Shown: piece by piece, positions 47,842-58,413 of the stretch
How the letters are laid out: every line of letters starts with the position of its first letter
Position numbering within the stretch: the first letter of the stretch is position 1
Assembly: GCF_000208745.1 (NCBI RefSeq)
Contig: NC_030851.1
Location: 33,502,974-33,566,973 of the forward strand
Reading direction: 5' to 3'
Origin: Theobroma cacao
Taxonomy: Eukaryota; Streptophyta; Magnoliopsida; Malvales; Malvaceae
Length of the DNA: 64,000 nucleotides
Program-made: the position numbers and the translations under genes
Notes under the pieces: model-generated
What the model saw: the letters and a program-made list of their open reading frames with translations, nothing else
The model's database searches: none
What the model was told of the DNA's origin: nothing

Positions 47842-48014
47842 TGAGAAAGTTTGCTCATATAATTTATTATGAGCTTTTGCCTTTCACCTACTACCATATG
47901 GTATAGGAATGTCAATGGGCATCCTGTTACAGGATACCCGTAAGTACCTAAATAGGGTTAAGTTACTTTATAATCAGGTTTGAGATAAGTTCGAGTAATT
48001 TTACTACCCTATTT

Positions 48015-48661
48015 GGAGGCCTTAGACTTGTGGGAGTTTTAGAGGCTTTGATGTTCAAAATCTTCTTTTTTCTCCCTTATTCTCTATGGTTCATCAATTG
48101 GCTTGGATAGTGCTAGATGAAAGACTTTAATGATAGTTTAGTCTCTTTGAATTATTTCTAAATTATTTAATTTAATTAGAGATAAATCATGATGATTTAT
48201 AAATAACTGAATTTGAGAATTATCTCTAAATTATTTTAATTTTTTTAGAGATAAATTGGATGATAAAAAATAGTATTTTATCTCTAGATTATTTTGATTT
48301 ATTTAGAGATAAATTGAGTTACCAATAAAGAAATTTTAATTGGTCAAATTTAAAAATTATGTCTAAATTATCTTAATTTATTTAAAGATAACTTAGATGA
48401 TCAAAAAATAAATCTTAATTGGTTTAATTAAGATATTATCTCTAAATTATCTCAAAAATTAAATACATGACACATAGAAAAATTTTAATTAATCCAACTA
48501 TATATCTTCAAGATAATTAATAAATAAATTAATTATATAGTTATCTTAAATGATATTTTTAAATCCATATGACATATGATTTGTTTTAAAAATTTTCTTC
48601 AATTTATTAATTTCAGACATATGACACCGTGTAATTAGATAAAAAATTTTCTCATTCTAAA
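48015..48661 (-). repeat. LTR segment, right copy (5' LTR in element orientation), truncated
   Basis: Matches 44679-45324 in the same orientation with many small differences. At its lower edge the match stops, and sequence starting around 47905 (AGGAATGTCAATGGGCATCC, GGATACCCGTAAGTACC) looks like part of another miniature element that removed the rest of the LTR and the primer-binding site. Confidence 0.7.
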
Positions 48662-51271
48662 AGCAGCTTAGCTGAGTTTCAATCGTTGGTGAAAGTTCCT
48701 TGAAGTGTTACTTGGAGGATTAGTCTGCTGTGTGGCTGTGTCCACACGCTCTGGACAAAGAGCCAACAGTAGACAGTGCTTCTCGACATCACAGACTCAG
48801 AAATCGTAGCCAAACGTACGTCAGTCTCTCTTCGTGTCGCCAGATTGTTCATTTCAGCAGCTTCTCTCTTCCACTTACTTCTCTGTTTTTCTGCGCTAAA
48901 TGACACCGCGTTTCAGCTTTTCTAGATACATTGCACAAATGCCACTACGTTTAGATAACTTTAAGCTGCATTCCCCAATTTTATCTTTAAACTACAGCTC
49001 ATTCATTTCGATTGATAACTGCGACTTACTGCCTTTGCTGGACAGATTCTGTATTGCCAGATAATACACCAACATCATCATTCCTCGAAACGTGTTATTA
49101 ACCACAAGTTCACGCTTCACTAGTTTTGTACTACGTCAGCAATTTACTGTTGTTGTGTTTATGACAGTTATGCACCTAATGAATGATTAATGTGATATTT
49201 AGCATGTAAGCAAGTGTCTAACTACAGCTCAAAACGTGCTTGTTAAGTCCTGTAATGTATATTTTCTAAGATACTGCGTATCATAAGTGAGCTTTTGTTG
49301 TTTCCAGAACTCAACTTCTTCTTTGCTCTGTTTTCTTTCTCATCCTTGACAACTTATTTCTTTGATATGTTGAGTTGAATTCTATTTTAAGAGTTTATTT
49401 AGTTTGGTTTTTTTTTTAATTTAAAAATTATTATAAAGTTTTTATGAAAAATAATAATTTTTAAAATTAAGTTAAAATTGTTTAGTAAATTTTTTTTATA
49501 ATTTTTTATAAGTTATAATTTTGATTAAAATTATTATAAAAAATATTTTTTTTGAGAAAATAATATTGTAATTATATTTAATAGATAAAGATATTTTTTA
49601 AATAAAAATAAAAATTTTCTTACATTTTTAAAAGGAGAGAAGAAAAACTCCTCGCACGAGAGTTTTTTTCGAAACTCTTTTTTTCAAAATTTTATTTTTT
49701 TTAAAAAAATTATTTTTAAAAATTTTTAAAATTATATTTGATTTAATTTTTATTTTTAAAAAATAAATAAATTGAAAAAAAATCAAGTCAAACAAGCACT
49801 AAGTCTAAAAACAACAAGAAGGACCATGGCACTCCCCCTGGTCACAACAAGCGGGAAAGCTCGGGTATAATGTTTGAACAAGTGAACTAATTGTCTTGAT
49901 TTTCGGTAACATTTTTGTAGAGACTGTGGCTCCATAGTTGAAGTTCTCTTCAATTCTCACCTGGCTCATTTATCTCTATATATGATTAGTACTTGATTGG
50001 GTTTCCTAGAAGTTTTATTTTGTTCCCTCTCCTCTTGCTGCTCTTTTCTACCAACACAACTCCCTGTTTACTAATTGGTACTTGATTCCGCAGTGAAATG
50101 AAGGCTAATATGAATGCTGCTTTGAGTTTTTCTTTATGGAGAAACATTCAAGTACGTTAAAATGTTTTTACCCTCACTATCTAATCATTTTTTTTTATAA
50201 GCCAAATGAATTTTATTTAATAGGAATGTTACCCTCAAATCGTAACCCTTCCACAGCAAGACAAACATTTACAAATCAAGGGCTTTGCTCCTACTAGCAA
50301 ACGTTTAACAGAGGTCCTTGTGGAAGAATTTTCAGTCGTTCAGCTTATTCTTAGTAGGTAGTATTCCAAGTTTGGATGTCATGAACTTGATTCCAATGCC
50401 AAAAGAGTCCTAAGCAATTTGTTTACTTAAAGGATCTAATAATCAATCATTAACAAACACTGCTTTGGAAAGGTTTTTCTGTATTCTGTAAAACCATCAA
50501 ACTTTTAGAAAAAGAAAAAGATTCTTACGTTGATTAGTTGTCCCCACATAGATTGTGATTAGATTTTTCAATAAACAAGAGGAGAGAAAATGAGATGAAA
50601 GGGACGTATTGTCATATTCTTGACCCTAAATAGACTTGAAGGTAAAAGCTTTTGGGCTGACCTAAAGTCTTCTATTCAAAAAACAATCCAAGCCCAAGGA
50701 CTTTTAGTTTGCATCCATCAATAGCATGTAACTCCCTTTGATGATTATCGTTCCGGATTCTTTACCTATACGTAACAAATTTGATATTTTTGCCTAGAAT
50801 GCAAAGCATGATTGACATGTAGCCTTTTTGCTTAATCCTGAAAATATATAACGAGTGATAAAAGAAGCAAAGCATATAATTTTAGCTTTTCCAAACGTAC
50901 TGTAGTTATCTTTTAAACTTATTTAATTTACTAAATCCATCTAAATAGCAACATGTTTTTATGTGTAAGATTCACTTATTTGTGTGTCTATCTACTCACA
51001 GCATTCCAAGATTTATGACATTGATTGATAATGACATGATGACTTCGTTGTTGCAAAGCCAAATTGCTCTCAAACGGTGGTGCTACGACAAAAAGGGTAA
51101 AGGCAAAAGTAGCCAATTATAGGTGGTAATGGTTAATTATAGGTGGTAATGGTTAAAAATATTATTGGTGCCTTGCACAGTGGTGTTGCTGAATTATAGA
51201 TAGATTGTAGCCTTATTTTATGACTGACGAGAGCCCTTCAGGAAAGCTCAAACGTTTGCAAAGCTAAAGCA
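48662..51271. other. Intergenic DNA and upstream region of the intact P450
   Basis: No supported gene. Very AT-rich from 49390 to 49800, where ends resembling TAGTTTGGTTTTTTTTT and its loose inverse hint at a decayed miniature element. A short direct repeat, AATTATAGGTGGTAATGGTTA, in two copies at about 51115-51153 lies ~120 bp before the P450 start. The P450 promoter must lie near the right end. Confidence 0.45.
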
Positions 51272-53082
51272 GTGATGGGTTTTCTTACTCCACTAAATTT
51301 TTGGCTTCCTTTTCTCCTTCTTCCCCTGTTGCTACTCTTCAAAAAAAAGACTCAAGTTAAGAAAGAACTCAAGCGTCTTCCACCGAGTCCTCCCAAGCTT
51401 CCAATTTTAGGCAACTTGCACCAACTTGGTGCACTGCCACACAGCTCTCTGTGCCAGCTTTCTCGGAAATACGGTCCAGTCTTGCTCCTTCAGTTTGGTC
51501 GTATACCGGTCGTTATCGTTTCATCGCCTGAGGCAGCAAGTGAAGTTTTAAAAGTTAACGATCTTGCTTGTTGCAGTAGGCCTCCGACAGCAGGTGCTGG
51601 GAAGCTTTCATACAACTATTTAGACGTAGCATTTTCCCCATATGGCGAGTATTGGAGAGAAATGCGGAAAATATGTGTTCTTGAGATCTTTAGCGTGAGA
51701 AGGGTGAAGTCTTTCCGGTTTGTCAGAGAAGAAGAAGTTGCTTCCTTGATGAATTCGGTCTCTCAATCGTCATCCTCCGCTACTCCAGTGAATGTTACAG
51801 AGAAGGTATTTTCTTTAACCGGAAGTATAACGTTTAGAACAGCTTTTGGCAAGTCTTTCCAGGGAAGTGACTTTAATCGAACTAAATTCTACGAATTGGT
51901 TCACGATGCTGAGATTGTGGCCGGAAGGTTCTCTGCAGATGAATACTTCCCAGGCGTTGGTTGGATTTGGGACAGGATAAATGGTCATAAGCAAAGAGTT
52001 GAGAGAGTTTTCCATGAGTTGGATACGTTATTTCAACAGGTAATTGATGATCACCTTAAACCTGGGAGGACAAAGCTGCAGGAAGACATTGTCGACGTGA
52101 TGCTCGGAATAGAGAAGGAGCAAATTGAAGATGGCCATGCTTGGCTCACCAAAAATCATATTAAGGCAGTTCTCTTGGTAAGTTGCCAAATAACACCCTT
52201 CAATGCATTATTTACACATTTGGTGTCATTTATTTCGAGTTTACACAGTATATCTAAACCAAAATTGAGCACCTTATAAAAAACTTGTAAATTTAAAGCT
52301 AATTAATTAATTTTATTTGAAATATTCACTAATATTTCTTTTTGGCTACAAATTGATAGATGTAGTTTCCTTGCCATTGCCTATTTGATTGTTACCATGA
52401 AACTAAGGCTCTGTTCTGCTGGCTCTGATGACTGATGCTTGTCTTGCAGAACATGTTTTTGGGCGGAGTGGACACTAGCGCACTTACTGTGAACTGGGCA
52501 ATGGCAGAGCTGTCTAGAAAGCCAAGATTGATGAAGAAAGCACAAGATGAAGTTCGAAGCATTGTTGGAAAGAAAGGAAGAGTAACAGAAACCGATCTTG
52601 ATCAGCTTCAGTACCTCAAGATGGTCGTAAAAGAAACTCTGAGATTGCACCCTCCTGCCCCATTGCTGATTGCCAGAGAAACCATGTCACACTTCAAAAT
52701 CAATGATTACAACATTTATCCTAAAACACTTATCCAAATCAATGCTTGGGCCATTGGAAGGGATCCAAAGTACTGGGAAAACCCAGAAGAATTCTCCCCA
52801 GAAAGGTTTATTGATAGCACCGTTGATTTTAAAGGGCAACATTTTGAGTTCTTGCCATTTGGAGCTGGTAGAAGAGGCTGCCCTGGGCTGTACATGGGAA
52901 CGGTTACATCAGAGATTTTACTCGCAAATCTGTTGTATTGTTTTGATTGGAAATTGCCTGATGGGATGAAGGAGGCAGATATTAACATGGAAGAGTTGGC
53001 TGGACATTGCCTTACCCTCTCGAAAAAGACACCTCTTCTCCTCGTGCCAAAACAATACTTTCATGATCAGACATCTGAATAG
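51272..53082 (+). CDS. CYP71-clade cytochrome P450 (CYP71B-like), two exons, intact
   Basis: An ER-anchored haem monooxygenase, 512 residues. Exon 1 is 51272-52177 (302 aa), the intron is 52178-52449 (TTG|GTAAGT to TTGCAG|AAC, phase 0), and exon 2 is 52450-53082 (210 aa). Intron position and phase match the CYP71 clade. Motifs: N-terminal anchor (about 10-24), hinge PPSPPKLPILGNLHQLG, oxygen-binding helix GGVDTS (307-312), ExxR in KETLR (Glu364, Arg367), PERF (419-422), and the haem loop PFGAGRRGCPG with ligand Cys446. SRPPTAGAGKLSYNYLDVAF and SFRFVREEE resemble CYP71B proteins. CYP71 enzymes oxidise terpenoids, indoles, cyanogenic precursors and other specialised metabolites; the substrate cannot be told from sequence. 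The start could be Met1 or Met2. The paralogue at 41415-43233 is dead. Confidence 0.93.
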
Positions 53083-53601
53083 ATTAATGTGAGCTAAAAG
53101 TGGATTTCGTGATATCTGTTCAATATGAAGGTATATATGCCAGACAGGCTAATAAAATCAAAGTAGGTGACCCAGGCTTGCCGGGCTGTGGCTGTAGAAG
53201 TCCTGGTCACGATGGAAAAATAAAAGTATCGGTGACAAGTGATGTAGATCTGTTTTTGCAGCAGATTGGAAGAATAAAAGAGATTGCAGATTTCATTAGT
53301 CTCTGATCATTAAGGCCTGTGGTATAGGTTGAGGTTTATTGATAGCTCAATAAGTGATTGTAAATTGTAATGCATATGTGTGAGATGCAATTATCCTGTA
53401 ATAACAATTTGAAATTACTTATGCTAGGATATATTTAGATATTTCGACAAACAAATTATTTTGGCATTTTGGTAGATATAGAGTTGTATGCTTGCTAAGA
53501 CATTGTGTTTAATCATAAAAATCTTTTGAGACTTTAAATTACACTATATTATTTGATTATATATAATTCGCATCAGTTTTTTTTTAAATGTTTCTATACA
53601 T
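53083..53601 (+). other. 3' flank of the intact P450
   Basis: Probable 3' UTR followed by intergenic DNA. An open frame at 53100-53306 has no family resemblance. Confidence 0.45.
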
Positions 53602-54055
53602 TGTTAGAATTTTCTGTTATATGGGCATTAATTAATTGGTGATTTTGATTTAATTTAGTCTTATTGTGAGATGAAGTATGAGAGCTCAATTAATATTAAA
53701 ATGATCAGTTAATAATGGGCTTTGCATATCTAATTGGGTTAGTGTGATTTGACAGTTGTGTAGGCTTTGGCCCAGTACGCTTTTAATGGGAAGCTTGTAC
53801 AAGGATTTTGTTTATTATATATATCTGTCTAGGTCCCTCTTCCCTTCTAATGATATTTGTTCATTGAGAGCCGTCACAAATAATAGAGAAGTGTGAAAAG
53901 GAAGATCTAGCCTTTATTAGGAATTCTTTGTTTTTCTGTTGCGGGCAATGGTTATCTCTATGAATTAAACAGGTACGTAATAAATAGTTGATACTTTTGG
54001 TGTTCTAATATTCACACAAGAATTTAGGGATTCAATTTACGTGTGGTATCAGAGC
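53602..54055 (+). mobile_element. LTR plus primer-binding site of a plus-strand LTR retrotransposon remnant
   Basis: A candidate 433-bp LTR (53602-54034) starts TGTTAGAATTTTC and ends GGATTCA, with a TATA-like TTATTATATATATC near 53810. Nine bases later TGGTATCAGAGC (54044-54055) matches the 3' end of initiator tRNA-Met, the usual primer in Copia elements. No coding region follows before another element begins, so the rest is lost. Confidence 0.7.
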
Positions 54056-54484
54056 AATTTGTGTGAAATTAGAACCAAACAAAATTTATAAATTTAATGA
54101 ATTTACTTTGTAAAATTGTATGTTGAGGCAAATTTATTTTTGATCGCCGAAATTCTATTCTTCGGTCGATTTTTGATTGTCGAAATTCTATTTTCGATCA
54201 TTGTTTCTGATCATAAGGTTAGGGTTTTTATTCCTCATAATGTATAAACCTTTGCTCTTAACTTGTACTGTAGAGATAGGAATTAGATAGTAAGTTTTGG
54301 GTTTGAACATAAAACCCAAAATCTAGTTGTATTGGACTTTTAAAATCAACTTACTTATATTATAGAGTTGATATTTAAGTTTAATTACATAAAATATAAA
54401 GTCGCTTTTAGTACTTTACAATGTAATGTAATTGCAGGTAATGTGATTGTAAGTATATGGTTCAAGAAATTCACATAGTTTGTC
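54056..54484. other. Leader-like remnant between two LTR elements
   Basis: Non-coding. It probably belongs to the untranslated leader of the element at 53602. Repeated words such as GAAATTCTATT and TTCGATC recur near 54150-54210. Confidence 0.45.
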
Positions 54485-56277
54485 TGTTGGTTTTGAAAGA
54501 AAAAATGCTTTTGGTAAAATGATAAAGATGAACCAGAGAAAAAAGAAATATTTTCTAGAGAAAGGGAATATTCATAATTGTTGAAATAGCTGGTTTATAT
54601 ACCAGCACCTTTATAAAGGCATTGGGTCCTACACAAGCATTTAGCAAATGAAAAAGCAAATAAAAGAAAGTCATGTGGCTTTTACAATATCAAGGCTAAC
54701 AGTCTATTGAGTAACAAACAAAAGAAAATAAGATAAAGGAAAAACAAAGAAGCATTAAGAAGCACATGCATAACACGCATATGAAAACCATTAAAAACCA
54801 TGTGACTATCATGTGATCACCATTTAGCACCAAGATTGCAAATTTAGACTTCCATTCTAACACACCTCCTAGAAGTTAGAGTTTGCAGATCCCCAACTTT
54901 GATCTTAACTGCTCAAATTTGTCTTTGTAGAGTCCTTTTGTAAAGATATCTCTCAATTGGTCATTGGTGCTACAATACTTTACATGAACTTCTTGATTCT
55001 TAATAACTTCCCTGATGGCATGAAATTTGACTCATATGTGTTTAGTTCTTCCATGCTTTATAGGATTTTTAGTAATTGCAATTGCAAATTGATTATCAAT
55101 ACATATAGTAGTTGGAGTAGATTCTTTAAACTTTAGGTCTATAAGTACTTTCGTTATCCATAAAGTCTGATTGGTTGTAGCAGCAGCTAAAACATACTCT
55201 GCCTCTACTGAAGATTGAGCCACAACATTCTACTTTTTTGAGTTTCAACAAAACACTGCACTTCCAAAAGAGAAACAAAAACCACAGGTACTTTTTGAGT
55301 CTTCAAAACTTCCTGCCCAGTCACTGTCAGAGTATCCTACAAGCCCTTTACTTTCAATCTTATTGTACTTAAGATCAAAATCCAAAGTTCCTTTCACATA
55401 CCTTAGTGTTCTCTTTGCTACAATTCAGTGTATATTTGAAAGAGCTTGCATAAATTGGGAGAGAAGGTTGGTAGCAAACATAATGTCAAGTCTTGATGCT
55501 GAAAGATATAGTAAACACCTAATCAATCTTCAATACTGTGTAACATCAGCCTCAATACCTCCATTATCCTTAGTAAATTTACTTCTAGCAATTAAAGGTG
55601 TGTACACAACTTTACATTCATCCATTTTGAAATTTTTAAGCAACTCTCCTCTATATTTCTTTTGGTGCAAGAATATGAAATCTGAGTTTTGAATGCTTTG
55701 AAGTCCTAAGAACTATGACATTACTCCTAAATCACTCATATCAAACTCATTTTTCATCTTAGTTTTAAATTCATCTAAGTATTCACTACTTGGCTCTGTT
55801 ATGAGAAGATCATCTACATACAGTGACACAAGCAACTGAATATAATCAATAAAACTTTCAACATATAAGGTAGGCTCACTTACACTTCTGGTAAAGCTTT
55901 GACTCTGTAGATAGTTGTCCATTCTTTCATACTAGGCCCTTGAGGCTTGTTTGAGTCCATATAGTGCCTTTGTGAGCTTGCATACCACATCTTCCGTTTT
56001 TGGTTCAACAAAGCCTTCTGGTTGTTCAACATAAATGTCTTCACTGATAGTTCCATTTAGGAAAGCTGATTTGATATGAAAATGCCAAATTAGCCATCCT
56101 TCCTTTGCTGCAAGTCCTACCAAGTGTCTGTTGGTGTTATGCCTTGCTATAGGAGCAAAGGTTTCGAGATAATCTACACCATTTACTTGGGAACCCTTTT
56201 AGCACAAGTCTGGCCTTATACTTGTTAACAAATCCATCTAAGTTGAGTTTTGTTCTGTACACCCATTTAACCCTTAC
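54485..56277 (-). mobile_element. 3' half of a Copia retrotransposon (pol C-terminus and 3' LTR), broken
   Basis: On the minus strand, reverse transcriptase blocks run from 56250: RTKLNLDGFVNKYKARLVLK, FHIKSAFLNGTISEDIYVEQ, KALYGLKQASRA and the catalytic LYVDDLL. The RNase H region includes GYSDSDWAGSFEDSKSTCGF, then SSVEAEYVLAAATTNQTLW and DIFTKGLYKDKFEQLRSKLG, with a stop near 54883. A polypurine-type CTAGGAGGTG precedes an LTR beginning TGTTAGAATGGA at 54862 and ending near 54485. Defects include a frameshift near VLKG and TAG for the Trp expected in PRAWYER. The 5' half is missing because the Gypsy element at 56278 interrupts it. Confidence 0.85.
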
Positions 56278-57110
56278 TGTAACGACTACTCCTTGATCGC
56301 TACCGACGTTCGAGACTTCCGAGGAATTCTGCCAAGTCCCGATCCAGCCTCATTTGAGATTTCCATTAGATTCATCAAATATACATCCACGTGCGTAAGT
56401 GAATATTAATAATTATACTATTGTTTGCTCCATTCAAAATAATAATAATTAAATATCAATTACAAGGTCTTTAATAATTCATGTCATGAGTTAACAACAT
56501 TTTTCAACATCCAGCAATTTCGTTATGACACAACCTTAAGCAGCGGAGCGATTCGGAGCGGGTTAGGAGATATCTTTACCTAATCTACGGTGGACCGTAT
56601 GCACAGATGATTACACGTTAGCCTGATCCTTATCTGCAAAAAAGGGAACTAAAAAGGGCGTGAGTCTCACAGACTCAGTGATCACCGATCCAGTGAGCAG
56701 GCGAGGAGGGAAAACAAACATAAAGATGGAATGTTTATTAATTCACGAGTAAACGTAGAAAACACACTCTATAAAACTGAGAGATTTGTTTTTATACCTT
56801 CAAGTCTTAAAAGTAATAAATCACAAATAAACAAATATGAAAACGGTTGTATTTAAGTAACTAGAAAATCTTTCAACTTTGATATCCAGTCAATAGTAAA
56901 TCCAATGGCAAGTGTAAAATGAAAAATCTCAAACATAAAAATGCGAAATAACCGATCACTAATGAATATGTAAATTGCACTTGTCATTCAATAGTAAATT
57001 TTAAGTGTTAATGCCATGCATTGTGTAATAAAAATCCACAAGTGAGCATCATCCTCGGGTAGGTTTCGTATAGCCCTTAGGCTTACTATCTTAAACATCA
57101 TCACCTATTT

Positions 57111-57303
57111 GTGGGAACTGCCCACGCCACCGTATGAATCGGGGCTTCAGGTCCCCCTTTACCTACTCGTGGGAACTACCCAAGTCACTCAATATAAATC
57201 GGGGTTTCAAGTTCCTCTTAACTTACTCGTGCCCAATATGAATTGGGGCTTCAGGTTCCCCTTTACTTACTCGTGCCTAATATGAATCGGGGCTTTAGGT
57301 CCC
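57111..57303. repeat. Four imperfect tandem repeats inside the LTR
   Basis: Units of about 44-60 bp share AATATGAATCGGGGCTTCAG, GGTCCC/GTTCCC and CTTTACTTACTCGTG blocks. Lengths differ mainly by loss of a GGGAACTACCCAAG-like piece. Confidence 0.8.
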
Positions 57304-57889
57304 TTTTTTTCAATCAAATATCGATAATCAACAATTACTACTTTGTGCACAAAGACCACACTTTACCTGGTGTGGTAACAGGTCCTACCCCAGAATATCT
57401 CAATCACATTAAAATGAAAATTGTTGCAATTTAATTCATTTGCAAAACATGATAGATCGAAAAAGCAATATAATCATAATTTGAATGCTATGCATAATTT
57501 ATTTCAAAGAGTGACATATCCATCAAATCAACATGCTAAATGAAATCAGTAATATTTTTATCAATCCCATGAATCAAGTAATGACCATTGGCCCAAACAT
57601 CACACAAGCTTGCAAGGTATGATTTTGAAGCGAAAAACCAGTCAAAGGTTTATTTTCCCGTAATTAAAACCTTGTAGATATATACTTAAGTATAATATAT
57701 AAAAAAAACTGAATTTAAAATCATTGATTGCAATCACAAACAACTTAGGGCTTTCCACCAACTCCTGTTTTCACAATTTCGTCAACCATCAAATGTAATA
57801 TATATAATATATTTACAGAGATATAGTTTTTGAAATTTAGCACACACTCACCTCACAATAACGGGACGCTACTTCGCTATTGGTTCGTG

Positions 57890-58300
57890 CTTGTATTTAG
57901 CTATTCTTTCTTCCTTTCCCGTTTTTTCTTCTTTTTTTTCTCTATTTTCTCCTCTTGCTGTCGGCCTTTTTTTTCAGTTGGTGTTTCTCTTTCTTCTTCT
58001 CTTTCTTTTTCTTTCTTCCTTTCTCCCCTGGCTCCTCTGGCACTGTCGCTCCCTCTCTCTCTTTCTTCTTCCTTTTCTTTCTCTCTTTTTCTTACCTTCC
58101 GAAATGCCGCTCCCCCTCTCTTCTTTTCTTTCCTTTCTCCTTTTTCTCACCCAGGTACCCACTCTCTTTCTTCTCCTTTCTTTTTTCTTTCTCTTAACCG
58201 ACCCCCCATCATTTCTTCTCTTTATTTCTTGTCTTTTCTCTCTTTTTCCTTTTTCCAATGCCGGCTTAACTTTTTCTTCTTCTCTCTCGTTTACTCTTTA
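57890..58300. repeat. Pyrimidine-rich (plus) / purine-rich (minus) tract in the LTR
   Basis: Roughly 400 bases almost free of A and low in G on the plus strand, such as TTTCTTCTTTTTTTTCTC. The resulting long open frames in several phases are composition artefacts, not genes. Confidence 0.85.
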
Positions 58301-58413
58301 CTTGCAGGCCCCTACCATCATTCATGAATTAAAATATTTGTTTGACTCTTTAATTGACCACATGGGCGGTTGCCCATGTTGGTCTTCATTCCATTTTTTT
58401 TATAAGAGGGGTG

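Larger units (their letters stand above)
43801..48661 (-). mobile_element. Gag-only, non-autonomous LTR retrotransposon (Gypsy-type gag), decayed
   Basis: Two directly repeated ~646-bp segments (44679-45324 and 48015-48661) flank a minus-strand Gypsy-type gag remnant. No reverse transcriptase, protease, RNase H or integrase lies between gag and the left repeat (45325-46221), so the element appears to lack pol. The left repeat continues into a tandem array (43840-44678) that the right copy lacks; the right copy is instead cut at 48015 by unrelated sequence. The outer LTR boundary on the left is therefore uncertain. Confidence 0.7.

Noticed and set aside
53100..53306. 68-residue frame after the intact P450
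   Set aside because: No motif or family resemblance; likely 3' UTR.
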